This document shows, piece by piece, positions 17,963-29,117 of a DNA stretch of 64,000 nucleotides; positions within the stretch are counted from its first letter, which is position 1; each line of letters begins with the position of its first letter. The stretch covers positions 9,406,725 through 9,470,724 of the forward strand of contig NC_050737.1 in NCBI RefSeq assembly GCF_014529535.1, in the 5' to 3' direction. The DNA comes from Bradysia coprophila (Eukaryota > Arthropoda > Insecta > Diptera > Sciaridae). Under the pieces are notes generated by a model. That model worked only from the letters and a program-made list of their open reading frames with translations. It was not told the origin of the DNA and did not search any database. Both the position numbers and the translations under genes were made by a program.

Positions 17963-18131
17963 CACGGCAGAGTAAAATAAACCAGGCAGTAGCGGGTCAT
18001 TTTTCAAAAATTCAAGTAATACACTGTATGAAAATGAAATCAAATGAACAGTGTTCATTGAACACTGACATAAATTGAATTGAACTAGTCAAATCAAGCG
18101 CTCCTGACTGGTTTACTCTTCTCTGCCGTTG
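17963..18131. mobile_element. MITE of the CACGGCAGAGTAAA family (169 bp)
   Basis: The left end, CACGGCAGAGTAAAATAAAC then CAGGCAGTAGCG, is matched in inverted orientation by CGCTCCTGACTGGTTTACTC then TTCTCTGCCGTTG, imperfect over about 32 bp. The same terminus recurs at 20979-21018 (both ends) and at 63347-63380 (one end). No clear target duplication for this copy. Confidence 0.7.
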
Positions 18132-18675
18132 TATTTTACATCATTTAAATGACATCCCTCACTTCGAAGGTATTTACCGCTATTCAAATGATAATTCATT
18201 GGAATGCATTAAGTCAACTCACTTCGCTTGAAGTGCACTGATTGCACTAAAGAAAGAAAACCCGTGGGCAATTTCAGTTATATATATTCTCTCTACAATC
18301 TGCAATCTAAAGTACACAAACTATTGTACAATCATGAAAAGTAGTTAGGATGCATCGAACGATACACTTTAATTAAATGCAAAAAGTTGGCGGGTTCTAC
18401 ATTCGCTACTCATTATTGAGTTTTACCCTAGTAGAACCATGTATGAATGAGAGATATATACGACATGTAGAAGAAAAACATACGCCGAAAAAAACCTCAG
18501 TTGGTCAAACTGAGTTTCAGCTAGTATTCCTTGTTAAATGAAGCTACGCTAGATGACGCTAGATTGTCACCATACAACACTAGCTCAAAATCAGTGTTAC
18601 CAACAGAAGTTTTTTTGTCCCACGAATATCCGACTTTGTCGTATACATCACTCTTTCATATATAGACTGTTATGA

Positions 18676-18836
18676 TCAGAGCGAGAGATCCGAAGACTAG
18701 TTAATTTAACTTGCCTTGGGGTACTTGTCAAAATATTGCTTTCTCTTTCAACGTGTTACGTTGAGAGCGAGGGGACCGAAGACCAGTTTATTATAAGTTG
18801 CCTTGGGGTACTTGTCAAAATATTTCTATCTCTTTC
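18676..18836. repeat. Two-copy tandem repeat, period about 86-87 bp
   Basis: Two successive units share GCGAGxGxxCCGAAGAC (18681 and 18767), TTGCCTTGGGGTACTTGTCA (18711 and 18798) and TCTCTTTCA. A third partial boundary motif lies near 18650. They sit immediately left of the long palindrome at 18853, and the two may be parts of one larger element. Confidence 0.7.
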
Positions 18837-18852
18837 ATCATAACACTCTATG

Positions 18853-18989
18853 GTAGAACTGTTCCGTAATAATTGTCACATATTTCTCCCTCTTTTTAAT
18901 CCAATGCAATTCATACTTGTTTTTTGTATGAACTGCATTGGATTAAAAAGAGAGGGGAAAATGTGACAATTGTTACGGAACAGTTCTAC
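18853..18989. mobile_element. Long palindromic MITE (137 bp)
   Basis: A near-perfect inverted repeat: GTAGAACTGTTCCGTAATAA on the left and TTGTTACGGAACAGTTCTAC on the right, continuing inward through TTTTTAATCCAATGCA / TGCATTGGATTAAAAA to a loop of about 10 nt. Arms are about 60 nt. The transcript would fold into a long hairpin. No coding capacity. Confidence 0.75.
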
Positions 18990-19481
18990 TAGGCTAGAGC
19001 CTCTTATCCATTCAAAATTTTGCATATCTTATAATTATGCGCCAGCGCCATCTGACATTATTACACTGAAGTTTCAATCGTAAGTGGTTCTTTTGTCTGT
19101 TTTGACTGCTTTGAAAGTGGTTTAGCATCTTTGACATAAACAAAACTGTTGACTCTTCTTCTATTTGTTTCAATGTTAAAAGTTATGCGCTTTTCATCTT
19201 TACAAATTGATAGCGATCTGTTTTCCATATCCAGTATCTCAAAAAAAATCTTTATGACCTGGCGACAGCTCTATTTTTCCACCAAATCAAATGGAATGGT
19301 ACGTACATCTTCCGAGAAAATTGAACATTTTCCCCGATTTTTTGTACGCATACAGACTTGTTTATATCATATCGTTTTATTTATTGTGATAAATTCTTTA
19401 GTCAAACACATAGATTTCGTGGAAAAAATGTAGCTATCTCATCGGAAAGCCTATATGTAATCGCAAACATTCTAGCGAGCA

Positions 19482-19512
19482 TATATAAACGATGGAAATT
19501 CTTAAATCAGTT
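19482..19512 (+). promoter_or_regulatory. Core promoter of the plus-strand CAP gene (TATA box and initiator)
   Basis: TATATAAA at 19482-19489 is followed about 25 nt later by TCAGTT at 19507-19512, the arthropod initiator consensus, with the putative +1 A at 19509. This predicts a leader of about 103 nt before the ATG at 19612, similar to that predicted for the paralogue on the other strand. Confidence 0.6.
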
Positions 19513-19611
19513 GGAATTTAAAAACAGATCATCGCTTTGGAAAAGTCGCGCTACAATTGTTCTGTGGTTTACATAAAGAAAGAAAATTAATTAAAACTAA
19601 AATCAATCGCA

Positions 19612-21605
19612 ATGCAACGTTGCAACAGTTTACTATTATTCGGTAGTTGAAACCCTTAACGATTTTCATATAAACGCATATTAAAATTGTTTACTTTCTA
19701 GTGTTATTAACGATTGTCTCTGCTACAATAGCTGTCGATTATTGTAGCACCGCACTGTGCAGTGCACAAAATCATATTGGATGCGGAAATACCGGAGATT
19801 TCGGACCGAAGTGTCTGGCTGAACGCAGCGTTGTCCCAATGACCGCTGATATTATTGCACTGATTCTACAAAGACACAATACAGCTCGAGTGAACGTTGC
19901 CAATGGAAAAGTTAGCCCGTTTTTAACAGCTAATAAGATGATAGAAATGGTAAGTGGGAAAAGTTAGTGGTGAAAGCAAAGCGTGCACAGCAAATGGTGA
20001 AAATGTGTAGTTCAAACGAGATATAAGTTTGATAGATGGAGGCTACCTACATATAGTAGTGTAAGAATAATGATTTAAAGGACAAGAAGTGATACGGCTC
20101 AATGTCTAAAAAAACCTGCGGGGTAAGACCTGTGCTCGGTTGTTGAATAAACAGTGTTTATCTAAGTATTTTTGAGACTTTAGGTTGCCTTTTTTTTAAT
20201 TCAGCATGGAGGCGAGTTCTGGAATCGAATTCTGGACAACGTTTTTCTTGAACGACGTTCGAAATATATTATTAACACTATAGGGAAAACTTAATTCTGG
20301 ACAACAAGTTCCGAACAGTGGTTGTTTTCGTCACTAGACGTGTGACGAAAACAAACTTTTTGCAACTTGTTGCATACACCGTTTTCAGCAACAAGCGCGA
20401 AAAGTGAACCTTTGAATTCATGAAATGCAAAATATTACTCTACCTTCAGCATCCATTTTACCCGCTTTCGTAAGATTTTTCATTATGCCACTCATTTGAA
20501 TGGTATAATGTAATTATTTCGCAACAAGTTTCATAATAATTACATAATGCCACTCAAGGTAGTGGCATAATGAAAAATCGTGTCAGTGACTACTCAGGGA
20601 AAAACCGAACGTCACCCAAACGACGCTGTTGCAATTTTCGCAACGGCGTCGCAGAAATACTATTGTGTTATCAAGACTTCCGTGAATTTCAAAATTTTTT
20701 ATTTTGCTTTTTATGAATAAATAAAATATTTTCAGTCCTGGGACAGTGAACTGGCAAGTATTGCTGCAATGAACGCAAAGACCTGTGTTTTCGCTCATGA
20801 TAAATGCAGAAATACAGGTATGATATTACTATATAATTGGTCTTAAAGTCAAGTAAACTACCAGTTATGGGGGTGAAATGAAATTTTGACAGAAATGTAT
20901 GGCCCATCACTTTCTTAGAAAGTGGTTCTGAAGAGTGACATGTATGTTATCATACTACTCAAAACAGCAATTTCTAAGCACGGCAGAGTAAAATAAAGCT
21001 TTACTTTACTCTGTCGTGCTTCTAAGCAATAGGACGCTTGCGGACTGTAAAAACGAAAGACGTCATTAAAGCTATATTTTCTACATGGCTCTCTACTAAC
21101 CACAATTTCTTCTTTGTCATTTCATTCGCAATGTAGCTATTTTTAAGTATGCTGGACAAAATATTGCAATGACCTCATCCTCACCGAATTACAAAGATAC
21201 AGTTGCCGCTATAAATCAATTATTCGATCTGTGGTACAACGAATACGTGGATTGTAACATGGACCAAATAACAAAACTTACTACAATCACTGCTGCTAAC
21301 GGGTACGAGATTATCGAAGCGTTATTAGTTCATCGCATGAGAATTTCAATTAATTTTGCTTGTTCAGAAATTCATTTGGTCATTTCACTCAAATCGTGAT
21401 GGCAAATTCATCGAAAATTGGATGCGCGATCGTCAATTATTTGGCCAATTCGTGGAAGAACACTTATCTGGTGTGCAATTATGCCCAGACAAATATGATT
21501 TCATGGCCTGTGTACACGTCTGGCACACCATGTTCGGGATGTAAATCAGGTTGCAGCACCACCTATCCAGGATTATGTAATGCCAATGAAGTTGTATCAT
21601 GGTAA
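19612..21605 (+). CDS. Secreted antigen-5-like CAP-superfamily protein, copy 1 (five exons)
   Basis: Member of the CAP/SCP family, related to insect antigen 5-related proteins, which are typically secreted (salivary, venom or haemolymph); the exact role is not known for most. Coding exons are 19612-19642, 19702-19949, 20736-20817, 21137-21302 and 21368-21605, all GT-AG and in register, giving 254 residues and a TAA stop. Residues 1-22 form a signal peptide. The mature start DYC, then HIGCG, PMTADI and QRHNTARVNVANGK (CAP helix with its histidine), WDSELA, CRNT, YAGQNIAM, the CAP1-type motif GHFTQIV and the CAP2-type VCNY follow. The C-terminal cysteine-rich tail (CSGCKSGC, TYPGLC) is typical of antigen 5. 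Where CRISP-type CAPs have Glu in GENL, this has Gln (GQN). ATTAAA near 21632 may be the polyadenylation signal. The first exon is only 31 nt and is supported by the signal peptide it completes and by a TATA/initiator upstream. Confidence 0.92.
20325..20354. repeat. Short hairpin in CAP copy 1 intron
   Basis: GTTTTCGTCAC and GTGACGAAAAC form 11-bp complementary arms around a short loop in the large intron 2 of the CAP gene. Confidence 0.45.
20474..20579. mobile_element. MITE-like element in CAP copy 1 intron 2
   Basis: Imperfect 45-bp terminal inverted repeats: GATTTTTCATTATGCCACT at the left end and AGTGGCATAATGAAAAATC at the right, continuing inward to GTAATTATT/AATAATTAC. It helps explain why this intron is nearly 800 nt while the paralogue's corresponding intron is short. 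No clear target duplication. Confidence 0.65.
20979..21018. mobile_element. 40-bp mini-element made of two CACGGCAGAGTAAA termini
   Basis: CACGGCAGAGTAAA and its inverted copy TTTACTCTGTCGTG lie almost back to back around AATAAAGCTTTAC. The flanks are TTTCTAAG (20971-20978) and CTTCTAAG (21019-21026), a likely 8-bp target duplication with one mismatch. It looks like an internally deleted copy of the family at 17963-18131 and sits in intron 3 of CAP copy 1. Confidence 0.65.
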
Positions 21606-22374
21606 AAGATTGTTCGAAAAGAAATGATCATATGATTAAAGTAGTTAGTGCGCTGGGAATGTTCTGTTTTTATTTCATTTACTGTGGCTGTGGAAGCAAC
21701 TATCACGAAGTCGTTTCGGCCCGCAATCGTTGCGCCTAATGTAATCGACCATTTACATGGTCTCTGTTGTAATCTCTGCTAGCGTCCGCGTATGAAGAAA
21801 CGGTCAATTATTCGGAAAAGTTCATTGTACCATCAGTCCGATATTCCGATGATTCCAAAACTACCGTTTCTTCGATTGGTGAGAGGTTGCAAACATTGAG
21901 TTGGCTGCTTCGATTGTTTTTTCATTCAGCTATGAAAATATTTCATCCTAAGGGATGCGCTTCAAGAAGCTTCCGAAATGTACCTAACCTATTTATTCAG
22001 CGATGTGCTTTCCGTTCAATAGCTACGCAAATTGAGGTTTATTTTATACAACGGACGCTGTTTACATGAAGCTTCCAACAGATGGCACGTTCAGTAAGTA
22101 ATATGCCCTCTTAATAGACAGTATCCATTAAGCTAATACCACATACATCCGGGGAATATGTTTGTTGATAGACAAAATTACTTTTTACTGAGCAAAATAA
22201 GAATTTCTTCTTGTGTATTCATTCATACATGATTTAAATGCTTGCACAAAGAGTGTTATTTCAATGAAATGACATTTATTTAACTTAACAATACCTATAA
22301 ATTAGAAAGTTGAGTATTTTATTCAAAATGCGAGGTGAAGGTTATTAGTCTGTTATTAAAGCGGGGACCTTTAT
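21606..22374. other. Spacer between the two convergent CAP genes
   Basis: Contains the 3' UTRs of both genes: ATTAAA near 21632 for the plus gene and AATAAA (minus) at 22318-22323 for the minus gene. The middle (about 21650-22080) is somewhat richer in GC and has an open frame with no recognisable domain. Nothing else supportable. Confidence 0.6.
22318..22323 (-). terminator. Polyadenylation signal of CAP copy 2
   Basis: AATAAA on the minus strand, about 52 nt downstream of the TAA stop at 22375-22377. Confidence 0.6.
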
Positions 22375-23267
22375 TTAAACCAAGGGAATAACTTCCGACG
22401 AATTGCAAAGTCCAGGATACGTCGCACTACATCCCTTAGTACAGGCAGAGCACGGAGAGCCGGTTGTATAAATTGGTCGATCCAAAATATTGGTCAGCGA
22501 ATAGTTGCACACAATGTAGACATTTTTCCGTGTATCGGCGAAGGTAGTAACAGCACATCCGACTCGATTAGCACCAGCGGACACAATTTGTGTGAAATGA
22601 CCGATTTGCGCACTGCAAAAATTAAAAATTTTAATTAAAATTTGAATCACAAGGGAAAAAGCACCTCTCACAACTTACTCAGTGTCGCTGGGTCTGTACT
22701 TGTTGATGTAGGTCATGTCACAGTCTTTGTACTCATCGAACCACAGACCGAACAAGTAGTCAACGGCTTTGATGGTTTCAAAGTAGTTTGGAGTTGACAT
22801 CACCATTGCGATATTTTGACCAGCATATTTGTATGTGGCAGTGTTACGGCACTCATCGTGACCGTAAGTGCAACTCTTGGCATTGTATTCTGCTAACTTA
22901 GCCAGTTCATCGTCCCACGTCTATACGTATGTGATAATACGGTTATTATGGTTATCGTGTAATGAGTGAAGATTTCACTTACCATTTCAATCATTCGATT
23001 AGCGCTTTTGTAGCCGGTAATTTTGCCGTTTGCAATGTCGCTTCGTGCTTGATTATGTTTTTTGAGAAAATGAGCTTTCAACTCAGCCGTCATAGGTACT
23101 AAAGTGCGTTCAACGGGACAGTATCGTCCAAAATTATTAGTACTTCCACAGCCAATGTGTTTGGCATTAGCTGGACAATTTAGATTATTCTGACAATAGT
23201 CAAATGCAAAAACTATTTCCTTCAGTAAAATAGTTGCAAGTACAACGGTCACTATTGATGGTATCAT
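22375..23267 (-). CDS. Secreted antigen-5-like CAP-superfamily protein, copy 2 (three exons)
   Basis: Paralogue of the gene at 19612-21605, transcribed towards it. Coding exons are 23267-22983, 22920-22679 and 22612-22375, GT-AG with introns of 62 and 66 nt, again exactly 254 residues. The signal peptide is residues 1-22 and the mature protein starts at the same DYC position. It shares HIGCG, PMTAEL, HNQARSDIANGK, WDDELAKLAEYNAKSC, CRNTATYKYAGQNIAM, GHFTQIV, VCNY and the TYPGLCN tail. Compared with copy 1 it lacks the intron inside the signal peptide and the one between CRNT and YAGQN, so either copy 2 lost them or copy 1 gained them. The shared intron positions are after MIEM (phase 0) and before the GHFTQIV exon (phase 2). 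A TATA/initiator lies about 100 nt upstream. Likely extracellular; function not deducible. Confidence 0.93.
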
Positions 23268-23360
23268 GGTATCTTTTTGTACTTTTAAACTCGAAAATTG
23301 TAATTACAAGGAAAAGTTTGAATTGATACTGGAAGTATTGTTCAGTGGAACTGTTACGAC

Positions 23361-23399
23361 TGATATGATGGAGATCTTGTGTTTTTACTCTAATTTATA
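23361..23399 (-). promoter_or_regulatory. Core promoter of CAP copy 2
   Basis: Minus-strand TATAAA at 23399-23394, followed about 30-38 nt downstream by TCATATCAGTC, which offers an initiator-like start. The predicted leader is about 95-100 nt, matching the layout in front of the paralogue. Confidence 0.55.
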
Positions 23400-24565
23400 C
23401 TACGGCAGGCGTTCGTTTTCAACCGAATAGCTTATTCCAACTACCATTCAATAAGACAAACAATTTACCCAATTAATTCAAGCCGTTGAATATTCATTAT
23501 TCAATTGAATATATAAATTGAAAATATTTGAAAATGCTGTCGAACATGCCTTCGAGATTAATAATTTATGAGGAGTACACGTTTTGCGAATTGATGTCAT
23601 TAATGCCATCGGTTCATTATACGTCATGACTTTTATGACGACATCCGAAATTTCGCAGCTAAAAAACAACAAAATGCGTCGTACTTTGTACATTACACCA
23701 GTGGGGCTCTATTTTTGGACATAATGAAGCCACGTTTAAACCGCAACAAATTATGGAAATTATGGATTACAAAAAGGTGTAATTAATACGTCCCAGTCTC
23801 GGTGAGTATCGTCATTATTATTACAAGATCACTTAACAGAATAAGGTAAGAGATTATCAGAAGTTTTGTCTTCGCGTTCTAAAAATAAGTTTCAGCGACT
23901 AATTTAGCAGATGTTGAATGTATAATTTTCACCCGTTTTTTACTATATTAAGAAACATGTCTTATCTATACAAAAACGGTTACCTATATGCCAGGACGCA
24001 ATTGAATTTTTTGTATTGAAATCGAATTCTATACTTGGAAATTTGGTAAACTTGATAAATCAGAACAAATGTCCACATATGTACTATGTGCTATGTACTA
24101 TGGTCCATGTTAAATGTCGTTTTGTATGCCAAGGTTACAGACATTTTTTAACAAGCCCATTATCATAAAATTCCAAGCTCTTGTCTCAACTTGGTAGTCA
24201 TTGCAAATTCCCAAGCTACGTCTCACGTCATCACATTCCCAATATTGACCAAAAAATAGAATTGGCGTGCGAAGCGTTCGGAACGATAAAACAGAAGATA
24301 TTCCTAGCAATTTCACAATTAATCAAATGAGGAAGTTTTCCATTATTTTGCAAATACTGGAAATGGGAATGATGTTTCATGCAGGACGATTGGGAAATAA
24401 TAAATGAAAATTTAATGTTCAGAACTGGAAGTGACAACTCTTTGTCAAGTAAGAATATCAATTTAACCCCCTTGACAGTGATTTATGTTTCGTTTCGAAA
24501 TATTTTAAATTTTCATTCAGTTTAGTTTTTCATTGACCTTTTTTGGATTATTTATCGGTTAATTT

Positions 24566-24637
24566 CAGAGCGATGCTAAGATGACGGCTGGGACGCCGTT
24601 TCGACGTCGTCACAGCCGTCATCTTAGCATCTCTCTG
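24566..24637. mobile_element. 72-bp hAT-type MITE with exact 8-bp target duplication
   Basis: 25-bp terminal inverted repeats starting CAGAGCGATGCTAAGATGAC (one mismatch between arms), separated by only about 22 nt. Exact direct repeats GTTAATTT lie at 24558-24565 and 24638-24645. Its terminus resembles that of the 170-bp element at 8828-8997 (CAGAGxxATGxTAAGxTG), suggesting one family. Confidence 0.88.
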
Positions 24638-26068
24638 GTTAATTTGCGTTCGTTCCGTTAATTCTTTCTTGCATGGTCTTGTTTCTTTGAGATTGTTATT
24701 TTTACGTCTACCGGAATTCGCCAACGAGATGTCAAAGTTTGGGAATTACAAGATATGTGGTCATTTCCTTCAACAAATTTTTCTTTTCAAATAAAAGTCA
24801 AGGATTTTCTAAAATAATTTAATTTTATTAAAAGACTGAAATGCTGCCTATATCGAATTATACATTCATCATAAAATTAGTTGTAATGGATTCTTATTAT
24901 ATTTACAATGTTACACGAAGTTTCACTGGCCGAAGGAACACGATTTCATCTATAGAGATCGGTTTTCATATTTAAATATTGTTGAGGTTATGCCTATATG
25001 AATGAAATTTAACAGTAATTTGACCGCACTGACCATTGATTGGTCCATCTGCTGGAGTCTTTTTAAGTAATTCTCTCTGTTATTTTTAGAATTTTATAAA
25101 TTCAGTATACAAGGCCCTGTTTTTAACCTTACGAAAATGACAAAAAACGACAATTATAAGTTCCACTTTACGAACAATTAATTAACGACGAGTAGTTTAA
25201 GTGATAAAGAATGTTTTAGCGAATAAAAAAAAGATTCAATACAATCAGTCTAGACTCCTCGTTTTCGTTCTCATTTCTCACCTCAAAAACAAAATACACA
25301 GAATAAATAGAAAAATTAAATGTGCGTGTATTTGAGCTATTGTGGTAAATATCAGTGGTAGATATCATCTGTTTTATCGTACTAACAACCAAGAAACTCA
25401 ACAAAAATACACAAATTCGTCAAAGTTAAATTTAATTCAGCCTGCAAAACAAGTCTTAATTCAATTAATTTAAATATTACTCAAAAGCGGTTGTCTTACG
25501 GTCCAATTCTATTTGAACAACTTGATAGTCTGTTACAAAGAATATTTAGGAAAATGAAGTGGAAATTTATGGAGTTGAACAAAATTTTGGATAATTTCCA
25601 TAACGGCAGTAATCGTTATTATAATTAAGTATGTTTGTTGTTGTCGTTTAGTCGTTTATTGTCTTTGACAGAGAAACTGTTGAATTTCTTGACAAAAAAA
25701 ATATTGATGCAGTGACTACACGACATTGTGACGATATTATTTAGTGTGTACGTAAAAATTGAAGCTCTTGTCCAAGACATTCATTATCAAAACAAAAATA
25801 AAATTTAAAAATAAAATTGAATTGAAGAAACTGTTTATCGAGTTAAGGTCTCAAATATTCTCAATTTTACATGATAAATAAATATGTTTTCTAATGTGGT
25901 AAGTTCGAATTAACTGATGAAGAAGCAGAACATTTTTGGATATATATATTTTTTAAATATTAGCAAAATCAGCAAAATGTCGAGGAGATTTCAGTCAGTG
26001 CTAATAGTCTCTATATAATAGTTTTATACAACTCAGTAACCAAAACGTGCACATCGTGAGCTTAGTAA

Positions 26069-26165
26069 AGTACGTTCCACTAAGATTCATACAACGTTTT
26101 ATGCAACAGAGGGATCTAAAGTTTGCATTTTTCAAACATTATGATGCTGAGTTGCATGAAAGTAG
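26069..26165 (+). repeat. Dispersed repeat R, copy 2
   Basis: Contains AAGATTCATACAACGTTTTA, TGCAACAGAGGGATCTAAAG and AACATTATGATGCTGAGTTG, collinear with the copies at 17222, 46608 and 57556. This copy keeps the middle ACGTTTTATGC segment that copy 1 lacks. Confidence 0.7.
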
Positions 26166-27291
26166 TTAGAAAACGTATTCGCATATATACATTTACCCAC
26201 TAGTGCGTAAATTTAAGTTTTCAAAAAATGAGGATCTCACTGCTGTACATAAAATCTTGTTGCTAACACGTCAGTAAATCGGAGTAAACCGGGATTTTGC
26301 GTATACGATAACTAGTTAGCAAAATAGCTATTATTGTATATATTGACACACTAATACATAAAAGTGACATTTGAGGAACAGGCAATTCCACTGCCGCAAC
26401 ATAAAATCTTTTGCTCCTAAGTTTGCTGGAATGCTACGGCCCTACAGATTGCTGCACTACTCCTCGAGTTGTGAAAGCAGCTTTGTTCGCACTCACTGCG
26501 ATGAGATTATCTTGGCATTTTCAGTTTGTTTAATAAAAACGTGTACGCGTTTTTCACATTCATAATGAGTTCATAAATGTTGGTTTTGTTTGTCAACAAT
26601 GCCTCTCGATAAATGCTCTGGTTTAAGGAATTGACCTAGATAGACACAATCTTCATTTAAAAGAAGTTCGGTGCTACCTACACAGAATACTAATATCATT
26701 TAAATATTCACAAAACGAAAATTGGATCGGAAAGCACAATTCAATATCATACCAAAGTCACGAAGAAGACACATTGATGTCTTTGAGAACCTTAATAGAA
26801 ATTGGAGAAATGAAATATGTTTTCTCAATTCCACATAAATGAAAGCTACTCTCGAACGCACAAGTTCACAAGTATTTAGTCAAGAAACTATAATGACCTC
26901 TAACTATATGAGAGATAATTTAATTAAAAAATAATTGTTTGACGGTAAATAGGAGTAGCAAACAAGTTTTTATAAATCGACAACATCTACGATTTCAGAT
27001 TAACAACCACAAATCAATGATAAATTAAAAAATATCAAACTCTGAATGAGATTTGTCGTTATCTTATGTACTGTGCTATTAGGTCACCAATGTATCGTAA
27101 CAATTTAAATCGAGCGGGTATTCCATCGATGGTAGAGTAGATGAATAAGGAATTACTTTTCTTATGATATCGTTGATAGTTTACTTCAACCGACATTTTT
27201 CAGATACAAGAAATGAACATAAGTTAAATTCAGTCGTTGGACACGGTCATAATTGAATGCAATAATTTCGTGAAATAAGTTAACCATTTCA

Positions 27292-28638
27292 ATGATTTGC
27301 TACAGATTTATTGTTTTAATTGTTGTTGTGACAATTCTTGACATTTTACACTGGGCTAAAGCTGAGGTTACAAATGGATCTCCACCATCAGAGTAAATGT
27401 TTAATAAAGTTAAAATATTGTTGTAAGCTTAGTTCAGTACGGTTACATTCTTACAAATACATTTACACTAGCAAAATATTAAATCAATTCAAACTTTGCT
27501 TTTTAAAGCCTTAAAAGTATTTTACAAACGAATTGCTTTAGTTCATTTCTTATTGCTTATTGCACTTAAAAAACATTGTTCAAGGTACGAAGAAAATCTA
27601 CAAAAATGTCACGTAAAGCTCGAAACAGTTCAAGTTCACGTTCGGCCTCAATAACCTGAAACTATAAAATCGTCAGGTCGGTCGGTCAGCCTGAAATAAT
27701 CAGATCATGTCAGGTTTCAGTTGAACCTGTCACGTTTAGAAAAAATGTCAGGCTAACATACCTACTAACATGAGGTTGAATGATTTCAGGTTTAGTGTCA
27801 TATTAATCATAAAAGTCAGGTTACTGTCAGATCAGATTTCAGATAATTTCAAGTCAACCTCGGGTAAACCTGTTCCGACCTTTAATTACACAAAGACCAG
27901 TGGTCTTAGACCACCAGATCTCCTTCTCTTAAAAATTTTTTAACGAAAATGGAAGAAACAAATTCAAGTCACTCACCCATTACTTTCAGCGGTTGGAGCG
28001 TTCTGTGAATCTATCCTTTTTTGTGATCCAACAATTCACTTTTTTCTTAATTTTCAGATTTATAGCTCTTGGTACACTGTACCCGATAGGAGGAACTTGT
28101 TCGAAACCCGACAAAGAACACAAATTTCCGGACGATTTCATTTGGGGGGCGGCCTCGTCGGCTTATCAAATTGAAGGAGCGTGGAATGTTGACGGTAACC
28201 AATTGACACTGAACTTCTTAACTTTTTCATTTACACCGTTAATACTTAGGCAAGGGAGAAAGCATCTGGGATCATGTATGCCATACCGATCCGACAAAAA
28301 TTATAGATCAAACGAATGGCGACACGACAGCCAATTCGTATGAATTCTATAAAGAGGATGTACGCGCTCTCAAAAATACCGGATTTAAATTCTATCGCTT
28401 CTCAATCAGTTGGCCAAGGATACTACCAAATGGAAGCCATACAAATATTAACGAACTGGGCCTTCAATACTATGATAATGTAATCAACGAACTGTTAGCC
28501 AACGGTATACAGCCAATCGTAACGATGTTTCACTGGGACTTGCCTCAAGCGTTACAGGATTTTGGAGGCATGTTAAATCCAGTCATTGTTGACTATTTTG
28601 TCCAATATGCAAAACTTTCGAATTGTAGAGTAACATGA
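27292..28638 (+). pseudogene. GH1 beta-glucosidase/myrosinase-like gene, N-terminal part only
   Basis: Family 1 glycoside hydrolases are retaining beta-glycosidases. Coding exons are 27292-27392 (signal peptide MICYRFIVLIVVV...WAKA), 28058-28194 and 28250 to about 28617, with phases 2 and 1 in register, giving about 202 residues. Family motifs are [20 protein letters not shown] near the start, [38 protein letters not shown], and VTMFHWDLPQALQDFGG with the substrate-binding HW. After PVIVDYFVQYAKL the frame runs to a TGA at 28636-28638 without a convincing donor. The segments with the acid/base (TFNEP) and nucleophile (ENG) glutamates of a normal protein of roughly 480-520 residues are not found anywhere downstream in the window. 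The following kilobase is filled with palindromic elements, so the gene is probably truncated or disrupted. A distant 3' half behind a long intron remains possible. Confidence 0.8.
27640..27885. repeat. Cluster of degenerate GTCAGGTT/AACCTG motifs in GH1 intron 1
   Basis: CAGGT or its complement ACCTG, or close variants, recurs about a dozen times in under 250 nt (for example AACCTGAAAC, GTCAGGTTTCAG, GTCAGGCTAAC, GTCAGGTTACTGTCAG, AAACCTG). It looks like a decayed simple repeat. CAGGT is also the core of E-box-type sites bound by Snail/ZEB-class factors, so a regulatory role is possible but unproven. Confidence 0.5.
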
Positions 28639-28973
28639 AAATTCATTCAATTGTTTCAATTTTTTGCTATCAAAATGCACCCAATACCAAAAAGCGATAG
28701 ATATACTTTGTCTACGTAATAATTTTTCTTTATTATTTTCTAAAATTTTATAAAATGTGATCGTTTGGATTGCTTGTAAGCGTTTAATGTTTAGAATTAT
28801 TTTATTTATTTTTTTATAATCCATGGTTGCGTCTTAAGCCAAATAAAAATGCTGAACTTAAAATGCGTCTTGCACTTTGTTAGTGGAAGCTAATTGTTTT
28901 CTTTTTACCAATTTCTTATTTATCAATTCCTTTATGGTATTTCTATGTCAATTAAATTCCCGATTGGAATTGC

Positions 28974-29026
28974 TGCTACAACGAAAAACGAAGTAAATGC
29001 CTTTGCTTTCGTTTTTCGTTGTTGCG
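28974..29026. repeat. Hairpin element
   Basis: GCTACAACGAAAAACGAAGT and TTCGTTTTTCGTTGTTGC are inverted copies separated by about 17 nt. First of three palindromes lying in a row downstream of the truncated GH1 gene. Confidence 0.55.
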
Positions 29027-29117
29027 ACAATACGGACAACACCATTCAATCACTCTCAATTAAATCACTAAGAAAAATACTGCAATTCATTCTGTTCTCC
29101 CTGTCGGCTCATTTTCG

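Larger units (their letters stand above)
15137..19480. other. Intergenic region with many MITE-like palindromes
   Basis: 3' UTR of the carbonic anhydrase at the left, with a likely polyadenylation signal at 15525, then repeat-rich DNA. Elements near 16131, 16415, 17222, 17359, 17963, 18676 and 18853 are listed separately. The open frames at 17206-17577 and 19149-19433 overlap or neighbour these repeats and have no recognisable domain. Confidence 0.6.
23400..27291. other. Intergenic region between CAP copy 2 and the GH1 gene
   Basis: AT-rich DNA without a supportable gene. It contains the 72-bp hAT MITE at 24566 and dispersed repeat R at 26069. Open frames are short and show no domain. Confidence 0.6.
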
